DNA of 64,000 nt from Methylophilus medardicus (lineage in GTDB: Bacteria > Pseudomonadota > Gammaproteobacteria > Burkholderiales > Methylophilaceae), in NCBI RefSeq assembly GCF_006363955.1, contig NZ_CP040948.1, positions 2,232,001 through 2,296,000 on the forward strand. The letters run 5' to 3'. Below, piece by piece: positions 8,201 to 18,956 of this stretch. Within the stretch, counting starts at the first letter, position 1, and each line of letters begins with the position of its first letter. The notes beneath the pieces were generated by a model, which ran no database searches, had not been told where the DNA came from, and was given only the letters and a program-made list of their open reading frames with translations. The position numbers and the translations under genes are program-made.

Positions 8201-10180
8201 TTACTCTTGCTCTGAAATGCTAATGGTCGTTGTCACACTTTCAATCTCCCCTGTGCTGCGGGCTGGAATCGTGCCAAGTCGCTTTTTCAGCGTCAACATT
8301 GGTAACCCTAGTCTAGGCGCATACATATGCGCATTGGCTAAGACTTTTTTCACATAATTGCGTGTTTCACTAAAGGGGATCGTTTCCGCATAAATGGCGC
8401 CCTCGAGCGGCGTATTCGCCGCCCAGCGTCTAGCCCGGCTAGGCCCTGCGTTATAGGCAGCCGTCGCCATCACTTCCTGACCGTTAAAGGTATCCAAGGT
8501 ATACCGCATATAAAACGTGCCCAAATTCACGTTGGTATCAATGTCATGCAACATGCCGTCATGGTAACTGCTCCAGCCGAGTTTTTTCGCGATCCACTTG
8601 GCGGTGGTTGGCATGACTTGCATTAAGCCGCCAGCGCCCACAGAGGATTTTGCATAATGCATAAAGCGGCTTTCCTGACGAATAATGCCATACACCCAGG
8701 CCTCATCAATGGCGCGACTACGTGAAGCTTTTTGCAGGTAATCCCGATAAGGCGTCGGGTAGCGCAACTCAAAGTTATGGGTCCGCGTGGTCTTGTCCGC
8801 CGCCAACACCGCAAGATCATACCAGCCCTTTAACATGCCATATTGCGCTGCAACCAACCGGCTAGCGTCATCTAACCCATCTTGCAAATACATCCACTCA
8901 AGCCTCGCTTCATAGCGCGCCTCCACCTCAAACAAAGCTTCCATGCGTTTGACCGCGGGTAGTTTTGAAAATTGCCGCACCTCTTCGTCGGTAGGTTGGT
9001 AGGTGGCCATGGGCTCCCCGGCGACAGGGCCTAAGTCTTCAGCCGCAAGCCAGCCGTAAAAATGGCGCTCTTGAGAGAGCTTGGCCAACATCTGATTTGC
9101 ATCTGCCTGCTGCCCTTTTACAATCAAGGCCCGCGCCCTCCAATAGCGCCATGTAGACTCTTCAGCCAGTGCCGCAGGCATGTCATTAATTACTTTCAGC
9201 ACCATGCCCCAATCCTGTTGACGCAAGGCACTTCTGGCATACCACTCCCATTGCTCGCTACTGAGGGTGGCCGTATTCACTTTTGCAAAAGCCGATAGCG
9301 CTTCTGGCTCATGCTTGCGCGCCGATTCAAGGGCCATATAGGCTTGCGCAAGTTGCTTTTCATCGTGATCCAATAGTCCGCTGTATTTCTGATAAGTGGC
9401 TTTGGCCAACGTCAGGTCGGCTTTGGCCTGACGGTGAATCGCATACAAATACAAAGCGCGGGCATAGGGTGAACGCTCTTGAATACCGCCTTTTTTCAAG
9501 GCTAACGCGGGATTTTGCGCCATGTCATCAATCTGTTTCAACAAACCACTATCCGTTTTTTGACTGCGCTTTGCCAGCACTTTTGCCAAGCCTGTTTTAT
9601 TGGTGAATAAGGCGTCACGATAAAGGGTCAGCAATAACTTCTCATCCAGCACCCCGACTTGCTGCAACGCTTCGAGCATGCCCTGACAATCGGCGGGTAA
9701 ATCCTTGCCCGCCAATAATAGCTTTTTGCCTTCTTCGTAAGCGTTTGGGTCATCCAGCGCAATCCCGGCCTGCACCTGATAACATTGATTGCCCACATCA
9801 TTGAGGCTGTAATACATGGGCATTTGACCACGCATTTCGACAAACTGATCCCAAAACTGTACGCGTCCAAGTCTTTTCAACCAAAGCTCTCGAACGCGTT
9901 GCGATATCAGCGATTCGCTGTTTTCTTGCAAGAATGCTTGCACCTGATCATAAGAGAGTTGATCCACCGTTAGAATCATTTGCCAATATTGCAAATAAGG
10001 TAGCAAGGGAGAGCGGCGTTGCTTCAGCGTCTCCGTGGCTTCTAGCAGCATAGGCAGATTGCGCGTTTGGTAGGCCTGTTTGGCTTGCAAGTAAACATCG
10101 CTATCACCAGCAAAGACAGACTTGGCAAAACCGAGCAGGCATAGGCCAACAAAAAGGAGGGAAGTAAGTCTAGTCTTCAT
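8201..10180 (-). CDS. slt: Soluble lytic murein transglycosylase
   Basis: Cleaves peptidoglycan between MurNAc and GlcNAc, leaving 1,6-anhydro ends, in the periplasm. The 659-residue protein starts with a signal peptide (LLFVGLCLLGFAKSVFAG) and has a long superhelical alpha domain with TPR-like repeats (about 30-450). The C-terminal SLT catalytic domain shows YGIIRQESRF (the glutamate is the catalytic acid), GAGGLMQVMPTTA and AYNAGPSRARRW. Length is close to E. coli Slt70. It lies at the far end of the dcw run, after lpxC and a small membrane protein, so wall synthesis and wall turnover genes are linked. Confidence 0.95.
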   Translation of the reverse strand: MKTRLTSLLFVGLCLLGFAKSVFAGDSDVYLQAKQAYQTRNLPMLLEATETLKQRRSPLLPYLQYWQMILTVDQLSYDQVQAFLQENSESLISQRVRELWLKRLGRVQFWDQFVEMRGQMPMYYSLNDVGNQCYQVQAGIALDDPNAYEEGKKLLLAGKDLPADCQGMLEALQQVGVLDEKLLLTLYRDALFTNKTGLAKVLAKRSQKTDSGLLKQIDDMAQNPALALKKGGIQERSPYARALYLYAIHRQAKADLTLAKATYQKYSGLLDHDEKQLAQAYMALESARKHEPEALSAFAKVNTATLSSEQWEWYARSALRQQDWGMVLKVINDMPAALAEESTWRYWRARALIVKGQQADANQMLAKLSQERHFYGWLAAEDLGPVAGEPMATYQPTDEEVRQFSKLPAVKRMEALFEVEARYEARLEWMYLQDGLDDASRLVAAQYGMLKGWYDLAVLAADKTTRTHNFELRYPTPYRDYLQKASRSRAIDEAWVYGIIRQESRFMHYAKSSVGAGGLMQVMPTTAKWIAKKLGWSSYHDGMLHDIDTNVNLGTFYMRYTLDTFNGQEVMATAAYNAGPSRARRWAANTPLEGAIYAETIPFSETRNYVKKVLANAHMYAPRLGLPMLTLKKRLGTIPARSTGEIESVTTTISISEQE

Positions 10181-10213
10181 ATGTCACAAATCGCGTGCTT
10201 GACGCGATGACAA

Positions 10214-10396
10214 TTAAATTCTGGCCAGGCGACTCAGAAAGAAAAATAGCAGTAGCAGCAGCAATACCACAAAGCCACCCCGCCAAACGATTTTCAACCA
10301 GCGCCAGTAGCGTGGTTGCCCGGTTTGCCAGCCTAACAGCACCAGTATCAGCGTACTGATCACCAGCACTGTAAATAATATTCGTATCCACCACAT
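10214..10396 (-). CDS. Small two-helix membrane protein, function unknown
   Basis: A 60-residue frame starting MWWIRILFTVLV with two strongly hydrophobic stretches (about residues 5-22 and 41-56) joined by a basic, aromatic loop (RYWRWLKIVWRGG). It fills most of the gap between lpxC and slt on the same strand. There is no convincing Shine-Dalgarno sequence before the ATG. I do not recognise it. The regular membrane topology and tight packing make it more likely real than the overlapping GTG-started frame in another register. Confidence 0.6.
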   Translation of the reverse strand: MWWIRILFTVLVISTLILVLLGWQTGQPRYWRWLKIVWRGGFVVLLLLLLFFFLSRLARI

Positions 10397-10417
10397 ATCA
10401 GTCGTCGCTTAGCTGCA

Positions 10418-11353
10418 TCAGGCAGGTAACAAAGGCGCGGGACTAAAATAGTCGCGTTGCTTGACGAAGCCGACCGGCGCATGTGCATCATTCTCAAAAG
10501 TGCAATATTCCCAAGCACTGTCATCTGCTAGCAAGGCGCGTAACAGTTGATTATTCAAGGCGTGGCCCGATTTGAAAGCGGTAAATTGACCAATAATGGG
10601 ATAACCCAAAATGTATAAGTCACCGATCGCATCCAGCACTTTATGCTTGGCAAATTCGTCTTCGTAACGCAACCCACCACCATTCAGCACTTTATATTCG
10701 TCTAGCACAATCGCATTGTCTAGACTGCCGCCCTTGGCTAAACCATTGGCACGCAGATACTCCACCTCATGCATAAAGCCAAAGGTGCGTGCACGACTGA
10801 TTTCATCCACATAGCTTTGGCTATCGTAATCAATGGTGACTGTTTTGCCTGAGTACTCGAACACAGGATGCGCAAAATCAATCGTAAACTCGGCTTTAAA
10901 GCCATGGTGCGGCGTAAACTTTGCCCATTTATCGCCATCTATCACTTCTACCGGCTTGAGAATACGCACAAACTTCTTCGGCACCTCGAGCTCGGCCAAC
11001 CCGGCTGTTTGCAATAAATAGATAAACGGCCCCGAGCTCCCATCCATGATGGGCACCTCGGCTGCCGTCAACTCTATCAACACATTGTCTACGCCCAAAC
11101 CGGCAAGGGCAGACATTAAATGCTCCACAGTAGCAACGCGCGCACCTGAAAACTCTAGGGCGGAGCTCAGGCGAGTATCATTCACTGCCGTCGGGTCAAC
11201 CCGCATGGCAGGCGTGTCGGGCAAATCGACACGCTTGAATACCACTCCATGATCAGCGGGCGCAGGTTTGAGCGTCAGGGTGACTTTTTCACCGCTGTGA
11301 AGCCCAACGCCGGTGGCGCTGATCGATTGTTTAAGCGTGCGTTGCTTTAACAT
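10418..11353 (-). CDS. lpxC: UDP-3-O-acyl-N-acetylglucosamine deacetylase
   Basis: Zinc-dependent deacetylase, the committed step of lipid A synthesis. The 311-residue protein shows the family motifs: [12 protein letters not shown] near the front, [12 protein letters not shown] (first zinc histidine), [14 protein letters not shown] (histidine and aspartate of the zinc site) and [11 protein letters not shown] (catalytic histidine). I set the start at MLKQRTLKQ (11353), which matches the conserved N-terminus; an ATG 45 bases upstream adds a non-conserved leader. It ends the dcw cluster after ftsZ, as in many proteobacteria, with only 54 bases between them. Confidence 0.96.
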   Translation of the reverse strand: MLKQRTLKQSISATGVGLHSGEKVTLTLKPAPADHGVVFKRVDLPDTPAMRVDPTAVNDTRLSSALEFSGARVATVEHLMSALAGLGVDNVLIELTAAEVPIMDGSSGPFIYLLQTAGLAELEVPKKFVRILKPVEVIDGDKWAKFTPHHGFKAEFTIDFAHPVFEYSGKTVTIDYDSQSYVDEISRARTFGFMHEVEYLRANGLAKGGSLDNAIVLDEYKVLNGGGLRYEDEFAKHKVLDAIGDLYILGYPIIGQFTAFKSGHALNNQLLRALLADDSAWEYCTFENDAHAPVGFVKQRDYFSPAPLLPA

Positions 11354-11407
11354 GGTTTTCTCTGTATGAATGGATAAGCTCATTATAAGCCAATCCAACC
11401 TGCATCA

Positions 11408-12568
11408 CTAATCAGCCTGCTTACGCAAGAACGCTGGAATATCATATTCTTCAATGCCAGAATTCTTCATTGCTTCCACTTGGGCACGGCGACTGTTGCT
11501 GGTAAATACCGCTGGCTCATCTTCTTCAACCGTATTGAAAATCGGTTGATTCGTCGTACCATCACGCAAGGTAGTCATCACCTTCAGTTCAGGTTTGGCC
11601 TGACGTTTTCCAACAGAGCCGTTCAAACCTGTAGCGACCATGGTCACGCGCAGATTGTCACCCATGCTTTCGTCCATGACATTGCCGACAATGACAGTCG
11701 CATCTTCTGCAGTGAATTCTTTGATGGTATTCATCACATCATAGTATTCACGCATTTTGAAGCTCGCGCTGGCACTGATGTTCACCAACACGCCACGTGC
11801 ATTTGCCAAGTTGACATCTTCGAGCAATGGGCTGGCCACCGCTTGTTCAGCTGCAATGCGTGCACGGTTTGGGCCGCTCGCTTCGGCAGAGCCCATCATT
11901 GCCATGCCCATTTCGGACATCACGGTGCGTACGTCAGCAAAGTCGACGTTGACCATGCCTGGGCAATTAATGATTTCAGCAATGCCTGACACGGCGTTGT
12001 GCAATACATCATTGGCGGCGCGGTATGCTTCAACCACGGTCACATCTTCACCCAATACATCCATTAACTTTTCGTTTGGGATAACGATAAGAGAGTCTAC
12101 GTATTGCGAAAGTTCTTCGAGGCCTTCTTGCGCCACTTTGGCACGCTTGCCTTCAAAGGCGAACGGCTTGGTGACCACGGCAACCGTCAAAATACCCATT
12201 TCACGTGCCACTTCGGCAATGATAGGCGCTGCACCTGTGCCGGTGCCGCCACCCATGCCTGCGGTAATAAACAGCATGTCAGCACCGTCAATGGTTTCCG
12301 CGATGCTATCGCGATCTTCGAGCGCAGCTTCACGGCCAATTTCAGGTTTTGCCCCTGCGCCCAAGCCTTTGGTAATGTCAGAACCAATTTGCAGCACGAC
12401 TTTTGCATGGCTCTTTTTCAACGCCTGCATGTCAGTGTTAGCGCAAATAAACTCTACGCCCGTCACGCTCTTGGTCATCATGTGTTCTACCGCGTTACCA
12501 CCGCAGCCACCCACACCAATGACCTTGATTACCGCGCCGTCATTCTCTTTGTCAAAAATTTCAATCAT
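11408..12568 (-). CDS. ftsZ: Cell division GTPase FtsZ
   Basis: Tubulin homologue that forms the division ring at midcell. In the 386-residue protein the GTP-binding domain has GVGGCGGNAVEHM (about 17-29), the tubulin signature GGGTGTGAAP (near 105) and the T7 loop with NVDFADVRTV (near 207), which supplies catalytic aspartates to the next subunit. The C-terminus carries the conserved peptide EEYDIPAFLRKQ that binds FtsA and ZipA. A strong Shine-Dalgarno sequence (GGAGGG) lies about five bases before the ATG on the minus strand. It follows ftsA by 78 bases, the largest gap in the core cluster apart from the cluster's own leader, leaving room for extra regulation. Confidence 0.98.
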   Translation of the reverse strand: MIEIFDKENDGAVIKVIGVGGCGGNAVEHMMTKSVTGVEFICANTDMQALKKSHAKVVLQIGSDITKGLGAGAKPEIGREAALEDRDSIAETIDGADMLFITAGMGGGTGTGAAPIIAEVAREMGILTVAVVTKPFAFEGKRAKVAQEGLEELSQYVDSLIVIPNEKLMDVLGEDVTVVEAYRAANDVLHNAVSGIAEIINCPGMVNVDFADVRTVMSEMGMAMMGSAEASGPNRARIAAEQAVASPLLEDVNLANARGVLVNISASASFKMREYYDVMNTIKEFTAEDATVIVGNVMDESMGDNLRVTMVATGLNGSVGKRQAKPELKVMTTLRDGTTNQPIFNTVEEDEPAVFTSNSRRAQVEAMKNSGIEEYDIPAFLRKQAD

Positions 12569-12646
12569 ACTAACCCTCCATTGCCTATTATTTGAGTGAT
12601 TGGTTTGCCCCGCACACCCGCCCTAAAACATTAAAAAAACTACCCT

Positions 12647-13885
12647 CTAAAAATTGCCGGTAAACCAGCTTTTCATGCGCTCCAGCAATCTGCCCACTGA
12701 CCCAGATTGCAAGTTACCCACCATTTGTTTTTCTACCTGTTGCTTGGCCATCAGCAACAAGCCTATGCCGGTGGCATAACGTGGATTACCCACTACTTCG
12801 GATAACCCTTCCACCCCTCTGGGCACGCCCAGACGGACCGGGGTGTGAAAAATCTCTTCGCCCAGCTCGACCATGCCGCGCATCTGCGCTGCACCGCCGG
12901 TGATCACAATGCCAGAGGCAATCATGGATTCCATGCCACTCCGGCGCAGCTCTTGCTGCACGAATTCGTAAATCTCTTCGACGCGGTCTTCAATCACCTC
13001 GGTCAGTGCCTGGCAAGACAATTGACGCGGTTCGCGACCATCGACTGCGGGCACCTCAACCACTTCGCGCGGATCGGCCAGCTGGCGCAAAGCGCAGCCG
13101 TGTTTAACTTTAATTTCTTCAGCCGATTGGGTCGGTGTGCGCAAGGCCACCGCGATGTCATTGGTGATCTGATCGCCCGCAATCGGAATCACAGCGGTAT
13201 GCCGAATCGCGCCATTTTTAAATACCGCCAAATCGGTTGTACCGCCGCCAATATCCACCAAACACACACCCAGCTCTTTTTCGTCGTCAGTGAGCACCGA
13301 CTCACTCGACGCTAGCGGCTGTAAAATTAGGTCGCTCACTTCTAGGCCACAGCGCTTGATGCACTTCACGATGTTTTGCGCAGCGGCAATCGCACCGGTC
13401 ACAATATGCACACGAACTTCTAGGCGAATTCCGCTCATGCCCAATGGTTCACGCACATCTTCTTGACCGTCGATAATGAATTCTTGAGTCAGAATATGCA
13501 GAATCTGCTGGTCTGCCGGCAGGGCAATCGCACGCGCAGTTTCCACCACACGGTCAATATCCATTTGTGAGACTTCACTCTCTTTAATCTTCACCATACC
13601 GTGTGAGTTCAGGCTCTTGATATGGCTGCCGGCAATGCCTGAATACACGGTATTAATTTTGCAATCTGCCATCAGTTCGACTTCTTCAATCGCGCGTTGG
13701 ATGGCTTGCATGGTGGAATCAATATTCACCACCACGCCTTTCTTCAAGCCGCGTGAAGCATGTTGACCCACACCGATAATTTTCAGCGTGCCCTCGGGCA
13801 AAATCTCGGCTGCAATGGCAACAATCTTCGAAGTGCCGATATCCAGCCCTACGATTAAATTCTTATCTTCTCTGACTCTACTCAT
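12647..13885 (-). CDS. ftsA: Cell division protein FtsA
   Basis: Actin-family ATPase that tethers FtsZ filaments to the inner membrane. The 412-residue protein has the phosphate-1 motif VGLDIGTSKIVAI (about 13-25), the phosphate-2 loop VDIGGGTTDLAVF (near 210), and an adenosine motif around GIVITGGAAQM (near 335). The C-terminal end LERMKSWFTGNF is an amphipathic membrane-targeting helix. Length fits the family (about 410-420). It sits between ftsQ and ftsZ in the standard order. Confidence 0.97.
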   Translation of the reverse strand: MSRVREDKNLIVGLDIGTSKIVAIAAEILPEGTLKIIGVGQHASRGLKKGVVVNIDSTMQAIQRAIEEVELMADCKINTVYSGIAGSHIKSLNSHGMVKIKESEVSQMDIDRVVETARAIALPADQQILHILTQEFIIDGQEDVREPLGMSGIRLEVRVHIVTGAIAAAQNIVKCIKRCGLEVSDLILQPLASSESVLTDDEKELGVCLVDIGGGTTDLAVFKNGAIRHTAVIPIAGDQITNDIAVALRTPTQSAEEIKVKHGCALRQLADPREVVEVPAVDGREPRQLSCQALTEVIEDRVEEIYEFVQQELRRSGMESMIASGIVITGGAAQMRGMVELGEEIFHTPVRLGVPRGVEGLSEVVGNPRYATGIGLLLMAKQQVEKQMVGNLQSGSVGRLLERMKSWFTGNF

Positions 13886-13923
13886 TTATTTTCCTTGACC
13901 TACATTCTGGCAGTCTTATTTTC

Positions 13924-14628
13924 TTAGGCGCCACCGCGTGGCATGCGCAAGGCAAAGCCGTTCGGGTAACGCAAATCGGCATAACGCCAGTCACTTTCTG
14001 CGATATTGGCTTGCTGGCGGTACGCCGACACAAACTGTTGTAATCGCTGCCGGGCTGATTCACGTCCCAGCATCATTTGTCGACCATCGACCGTTTTAAT
14101 TTCCCAAGCACGCCGCGAAGACAAACTCAACTGCTGAATCTGCAGTGAGGTTTGCGACAGCATCTGCGCAAAACTCGCATAGCCTTGGGCAACTTCTTTC
14201 ACCGCATCGCCTGGCCCATAAAATGTGGGCAATTGCGCATCAGAGGCAGCCTGAAACAACTCACCATAGCGATTCACCAGTGCCACCCCGCCCCAACGCC
14301 CCAAGGCCTGATGCTCCTCAATCTGCACCACGATGGTGTCGGGCCATTGACGACGCACGCTCACTTTTCTTGCCCAGGGCAATTTCTCAAATGCCGCACG
14401 GGTGCGTTGTAAATCGAGCGTATAAAAATTGCCTTTGAGGTACTTGCTCACAATCAACTGAATCTGCTCGTGATTGACGTGATCGAGGTTGCCCTCAACC
14501 TGCACTTGCTTGACCGGAAAAATGGGCAAATGCAACACCACGAATAACAAGGCGTAGAGCAGCATCACCACCGCCAGCGAAAACAGCAGGTTAGCGATCC
14601 AGTTCAGCAATGTTGGTTTGTCCCACAT
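13924..14628 (-). CDS. ftsQ: Cell division protein FtsQ
   Basis: Bitopic inner-membrane divisome protein that recruits FtsB and FtsL. The 234-residue protein has one membrane span (about 15-35, LLFSLAVVMLLYALLFVV), then a POTRA domain (VKQVQVEGNLDHVNHEQI, about 43-60) and the beta domain ending in YADLRYPNGFALR. The order ddl-ftsQ-ftsA is standard. The gap to ddl is five bases, so the two are probably translationally coupled. Confidence 0.95.
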   Translation of the reverse strand: MWDKPTLLNWIANLLFSLAVVMLLYALLFVVLHLPIFPVKQVQVEGNLDHVNHEQIQLIVSKYLKGNFYTLDLQRTRAAFEKLPWARKVSVRRQWPDTIVVQIEEHQALGRWGGVALVNRYGELFQAASDAQLPTFYGPGDAVKEVAQGYASFAQMLSQTSLQIQQLSLSSRRAWEIKTVDGRQMMLGRESARQRLQQFVSAYRQQANIAESDWRYADLRYPNGFALRMPRGGA

Positions 14629-14633
14629 CGTGC

Positions 14634-15566
14634 TTATGCGCTCCGTGCGTCCGTAGATAAGGTTTGTTGCAAAATGCGAATCACCAGCGCCTCAAAATCC
14701 AAGCCCGCCGCTTTGGCCGCCATCGGCACCAAACTATGGTCAGTCATCCCCGGACTCGTGTTCACCTCTAAAAAATAATGTTTACCCGCGGCATCCATTA
14801 AAAAATCGACGCGGCCCCAGCCTTGGCAACCCAGTACTTTAAAGGCTTGCAGGGCGTCGGCTTGAATCTGTTTTTCCTGCTCGGCAGCCAAGCCGCATGG
14901 GCACAAATACGCCGTGTCATCACGCAAGTATTTGGCTTCATAATCGTAATATTCGTTTTTAGGCACGATGCGCACGATAGGCAAAGCGGTCTCACCTAAA
15001 ATGCCGACGGTGTACTCTCCGCCGCCAACAAATTGTTCTGCAATCACCAGTGGATCAGACTGTTTAGCCAGCGCATACGCCGCCATCACATCCCCGGCCT
15101 GTTTCACCTTGCTCACGCCGATGCTGGAGCCCTCATTGGCGGGTTTTATAAACAATGGCAAGCCAAGCGCTGTGACGACATTTTCAGCGTGGGTGCTGTC
15201 ATCCATCAGTACATAGTTAGGCGTAGTCACGCCGGCGGCGGTCCATAACAGCTTGGTCCGCCACTTGTCCATACCCAGCGCAGAGGCCATCACCCCGCTA
15301 CCGGTGTAAGGAATATCCATCAGTTCGAGTGCGCCCTGTATCGTGCCGTCCTCACCATAGCGACCATGTAAGGCAATAAACGCGCGGTCAAAGGCTTTCA
15401 GATCAGACAGCGGTTGGTTGGCGGGATCAAACGCGTGGGCATCTAACCCCTGACGTTGCAGGGCTGCCAGCACAGCGGCGCCGCTCTTGAGCGAAACAGC
15501 ACGCTCGCCAGACCGGCCGCCAAATAACACAGCCACTTTGCCAAAAGATTTTTGATCAACACTCAT
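14634..15566 (-). CDS. ddl: D-alanine-D-alanine ligase
   Basis: ATP-grasp enzyme joining two D-alanines for the peptidoglycan stem peptide. The 310-residue protein shows [16 protein letters not shown] at residues 11-26, [17 protein letters not shown] near 70, and [11 protein letters not shown], the ATP-grasp loop, near 142. The metal-binding end is [11 protein letters not shown]. It overlaps murB by four bases (ATGA), a sign of coupled translation. It is of the DdlB type by its place in the dcw cluster. Confidence 0.97.
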   Translation of the reverse strand: MSVDQKSFGKVAVLFGGRSGERAVSLKSGAAVLAALQRQGLDAHAFDPANQPLSDLKAFDRAFIALHGRYGEDGTIQGALELMDIPYTGSGVMASALGMDKWRTKLLWTAAGVTTPNYVLMDDSTHAENVVTALGLPLFIKPANEGSSIGVSKVKQAGDVMAAYALAKQSDPLVIAEQFVGGGEYTVGILGETALPIVRIVPKNEYYDYEAKYLRDDTAYLCPCGLAAEQEKQIQADALQAFKVLGCQGWGRVDFLMDAAGKHYFLEVNTSPGMTDHSLVPMAAKAAGLDFEALVIRILQQTLSTDARSA

Positions 15567-16468
15567 ACCGCTAAAACACCTTCCCCAATGACTTTTACTT
15601 CTTGGTGCAACGTCACACCCTGCTTTTCAAGCACGATTGCTTTCGCGTGCGCCATTAAATCTTCAATGTCAGCCGCACTGGCGTGCCCGAGATTGACAAT
15701 AAAGTTGGCATGCTTTTCAGAGATCTGCGCGCCACCGATCACGGCACCCTTCAGACCTGATGCTTCAATCAATCTGGCAGCAAAGTCCCCTTCAGGATTT
15801 CTGAAAGTAGAGCCCGCACTCGGCATATTCAGTGGCTGGCTAGCCAAACGCTTGGCCAGCAATTGTTTAATCTGCGTTGCAGAAGCTTTGCCATCGCCAG
15901 ACGGCATCGCAAACCAGCCGCCTAAAAACCATTCGTCTGCGGCAGGATGCGCCACTTGGCGGTAACTTGGCTGGTATTCATGGCGGCTGCGCACTTGCAC
16001 CACGCCCGCCCGATTAATTGTTTTCACTTCATCGACCCATTGCCAAGTCTCGCCGCCATAACAACCGGCATTCATCGCCAATGCACCACCCACCGTGCCT
16101 GGAATGCCCGCCATAAACTCAGCGCCAACACGCCCTTGGCTTGCCGCAAAGCGCGCCAACTTTGCGCAAGTGACGCCAGCATCCGCGTATACGCGGTCAC
16201 CCTCCATGGCTAACGCTTGCAAGGCTTGATGCATGACCACCACCGTGCCTCGCACGCCGCCATCACGCACCAACAGGTTGCTGCCCAAGCCGATAAAGGT
16301 CAGCGGCTCACTGGCGGGCAGTTGCTGCAAAAATTGCTGCAAATCCTCTACCCGCTGCGCCAATACCAGACGATCCGCCGGGCCGCCAACACGCCAACTG
16401 GTGTAGCGCGCTAATGGCTCGTGTTGCAACACTTGCAACCCTGTCTGATGGATGACTGACGCGCTCAT
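15563..16468 (-). CDS. murB: UDP-N-acetylmuramate dehydrogenase
   Basis: FAD- and NADPH-dependent reductase that makes UDP-MurNAc from the enolpyruvyl precursor. The 301-residue protein has [13 protein letters not shown] near residue 22 and the FAD-binding [12 protein letters not shown] near 60. [22 protein letters not shown] near 118 is the core flavin site, and [12 protein letters not shown] carries the catalytic serine. Its form with AGSTFRNP matches the shorter type II-like MurB rather than the long E. coli enzyme. It overlaps both ddl and murC by four bases. Confidence 0.95.
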   Translation of the reverse strand: MSASVIHQTGLQVLQHEPLARYTSWRVGGPADRLVLAQRVEDLQQFLQQLPASEPLTFIGLGSNLLVRDGGVRGTVVVMHQALQALAMEGDRVYADAGVTCAKLARFAASQGRVGAEFMAGIPGTVGGALAMNAGCYGGETWQWVDEVKTINRAGVVQVRSRHEYQPSYRQVAHPAADEWFLGGWFAMPSGDGKASATQIKQLLAKRLASQPLNMPSAGSTFRNPEGDFAARLIEASGLKGAVIGGAQISEKHANFIVNLGHASAADIEDLMAHAKAIVLEKQGVTLHQEVKVIGEGVLAV

Positions 16469-17859
16469 AGGCTTGCCAGCTCCTTGGTTTTTGCAGCCAC
16501 GCTACCAATACTGCCAGCGCCCATCACCACCACCACGTCACCCGGCTGCACGCTTTCTAAAATCGACGCAGGTAGCGCATCAGTGGTCTCAACAAAACGC
16601 GGTTCAACCTTACCGTTGACGCGGATCGCGCGAATCAGGCTACGTGTATCTGCAGCGACAATCGGTGCCTCACCAGCCGAATAGACCTCGGTGAGCAATA
16701 AGGCATCGACGGTTGACAGCACCTTGACGAAATCTTCAAAGCAGTCGCGCGTGCGGGTATAGCGGTGCGGCTGAAAAGCCAATACCAACCGTCTATCTGG
16801 GAAAGCGCCACGGGCGGCAGCAATCACTGCTTGCATTTCAATCGGGTGATGACCGTAATCATCTACCAAAGTAAAGTGGCCACCATGCACGGGGACCTCG
16901 CCGTAACGCTCAAAGCGACGACCCACGCCTCTAAATTCAGCCAAGGCTTTCACGATTGCCGCATCCGGCACATTGAGTTCGGTTGCAATGGCAATCGCCG
17001 CCAATGCGTTCAACACATAATGATGTCCAGGTAGGTTAAGTGTGATTTCATTGCGCAAAGTCACCCCATTTTTACGAATCAGCGTGAAATGCATTTTGCC
17101 GTGGTCAGCTACGATGTTTTCAGCGCGAATGGCGGCATCTTCATGGGTGCCATAGGTCGTCACCGGGCGGGTCACACGCGGTAAAATTTCACGCACATTG
17201 GCGTCGTCTATGCACAACACCGCCATGCCCCAAAACGGAATCTGCTGCAAAAACTCAACGAAAGCCGTTTTGAGTTTGTCAAAGCTGTGCTCGTAGGTAT
17301 CCATGTGATCTTGGTCGATATTGGTCACCACCGCCAAAATCGGATTCAAATGTAAGAACGAGGCATCAGACTCATCGGCTTCGACCACGATCAGCTCCCC
17401 AGTGCCCAAGCGCGCATTGGCACTGGCGGCCTCTAACTTGCCACCAATCACAAACGTCGGGTCCATATCAGCTTCAGCCAAAATACTGGCGATCAAACTG
17501 GTGGTTGTGGTTTTGCCATGTGTGCCTGCCACGGCAATGCCTTGTTTGAATCGCATCAGTTCAGCCAGCATGACCGCACGCGGAATCACCGGCACCTTGC
17601 GGGCGCGGGCCGCGATAATTTCTGGGTTTTCTTCGTTAATTGCGCTCGAGACCACCACTACATCGGCATGATTGAGATGCTCAGTCGCATGGCCTTGAAA
17701 CACCGTCGCCCCAAAACCTTGCAAACGTTTAGTGGTGGCATTGCTCGCCAAATCAGAGCCGCTGATTTCAAAGCCCAAGTTGAGCAATACTTCAGCAATG
17801 CCACTCATGCCTGAACCGCCGATGCCGATAAAGTGAATTTTTTTAACTTTATGTTTCAT
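16465..17859 (-). CDS. murC: UDP-N-acetylmuramate-L-alanine ligase
   Basis: Adds the first amino acid, L-alanine, to UDP-MurNAc. The 464-residue protein has an N-terminal Rossmann domain ([19 protein letters not shown], from residue 8), the ATP P-loop [13 protein letters not shown] near 110, and the Mur-ligase C-terminal domain with DDYGHHP near 343 and FQPHRYTR near 373. I start at MKHKVKK (17859), whose ATG overlaps the TGA of murG by four bases. An upstream start would add 17 residues inside murG. Confidence 0.96.
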   Translation of the reverse strand: MKHKVKKIHFIGIGGSGMSGIAEVLLNLGFEISGSDLASNATTKRLQGFGATVFQGHATEHLNHADVVVVSSAINEENPEIIAARARKVPVIPRAVMLAELMRFKQGIAVAGTHGKTTTTSLIASILAEADMDPTFVIGGKLEAASANARLGTGELIVVEADESDASFLHLNPILAVVTNIDQDHMDTYEHSFDKLKTAFVEFLQQIPFWGMAVLCIDDANVREILPRVTRPVTTYGTHEDAAIRAENIVADHGKMHFTLIRKNGVTLRNEITLNLPGHHYVLNALAAIAIATELNVPDAAIVKALAEFRGVGRRFERYGEVPVHGGHFTLVDDYGHHPIEMQAVIAAARGAFPDRRLVLAFQPHRYTRTRDCFEDFVKVLSTVDALLLTEVYSAGEAPIVAADTRSLIRAIRVNGKVEPRFVETTDALPASILESVQPGDVVVVMGAGSIGSVAAKTKELASL

Positions 17860-18956
17860 GCTGCACGTTGTTTCTTGTTGTAATGGTTGGAGGCCAATTG
17901 TTGGCAACATGCCGCAACCTCTTGGGTGGCTTGCGGCTTAGCCAGTGCACGCGCTTTCAACGCCATGGCCAAACAGCTTGCTCTATCCAGTGTTTGCAAG
18001 GTGGCGGCTAATTTCGCCACATCGAGATCGCGTTGCTGAATCAACAAAGCGGCCCCTGCTTGCTGTAGATAGGCGGCGTTAGTGGTCTGGTGGTCGTCTA
18101 CGGCGAAAGGGAACGGCACTAAAATGCTGGCCGCGCCAACATTGGCGAGTTCAGCCACGGTTAATGCGCCTGCACGACAAATCACCAAATCGGCCCATGC
18201 GTAGACCTCTGCCATGTCGTGAATAAAGGCCCGGCAATCTGCCGCCACGCCAGCCTCGGCATAGGCTTTTTTCAAGGCCTCGAATTGTTTTTCACCGGCT
18301 TGATGAATAATCTGTGGCCGCGCTTGCACTGGTAGCGTTGCAAATGCCTGCGGGACTAAGGTATTTAACGCCACGGCACCCAAACTGCCGCCCACCACCA
18401 ATATGCGTAAGGCCCCATGATGTGTAGCAAACCGCTGCTCAGGCACAGGTAACGTTGTAATCATCTCGCGGACTGGATTACCCACCATTTCACCGCGCAC
18501 ACCTAATGCGCCCGGAAAACCGGTCAATACCCGATCAGCCAGGCGGGCCAGCACTTTATTGGTCAGGCCAGCCACCGAGTTTTGCTCATGAATCACCAAA
18601 GGCAGGCCGGATAGTTTTGCCATCACACCCCCCGGAAAAGCCGCAAAACCGCCCATGCCTAGCACAACATCTGGTTGATGCTGCTTGATTGCAGCGCGGG
18701 CTTGTGCAAACGCGCGCGCCAATTTCACTGGCAATGTCAGCCAACCTAACCAGCCTTTACCGCGCACGCCTTGCATGGTCATCATGGCTTTGTCGTAGGG
18801 TTTGTTTGCAATTAAGCGATTTTCCATGCCGCCTTCAGTCGCCAGCCAGACGATCTTCCATCCTGCTGCCAGCAACGCATCGGCGACTGCCATGGCGGGG
18901 TAAACATGTCCACCGGTGCCGCCCGCCATCACCATTAATGTGTATTGTTGGCTCAT
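17856..18956 (-). CDS. murG: Lipid II synthase MurG
   Basis: Transfers GlcNAc from UDP-GlcNAc to lipid I at the inner face of the membrane. The 366-residue GT-B protein has the N-terminal glycine-rich loop [17 protein letters not shown] (10-26), the second loop [12 protein letters not shown] near 186, and the donor-site segment [25 protein letters not shown] spread over about 255-280. Length and motifs are normal. It overlaps ftsW upstream and murC downstream by four bases each. Confidence 0.97.
   Translation of the reverse strand: MSQQYTLMVMAGGTGGHVYPAMAVADALLAAGWKIVWLATEGGMENRLIANKPYDKAMMTMQGVRGKGWLGWLTLPVKLARAFAQARAAIKQHQPDVVLGMGGFAAFPGGVMAKLSGLPLVIHEQNSVAGLTNKVLARLADRVLTGFPGALGVRGEMVGNPVREMITTLPVPEQRFATHHGALRILVVGGSLGAVALNTLVPQAFATLPVQARPQIIHQAGEKQFEALKKAYAEAGVAADCRAFIHDMAEVYAWADLVICRAGALTVAELANVGAASILVPFPFAVDDHQTTNAAYLQQAGAALLIQQRDLDVAKLAATLQTLDRASCLAMALKARALAKPQATQEVAACCQQLASNHYNKKQRAA

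Noticed and set aside
10170-10394. Alternative small gene between lpxC and slt in another frame
   Set aside because: It starts with GTG, overlaps slt, and is less regular than the two-helix frame at 10214-10396.
11757-12599. 280-codon plus-strand frame inside ftsZ
   Set aside because: Antisense of a conserved gene, with low-complexity composition.
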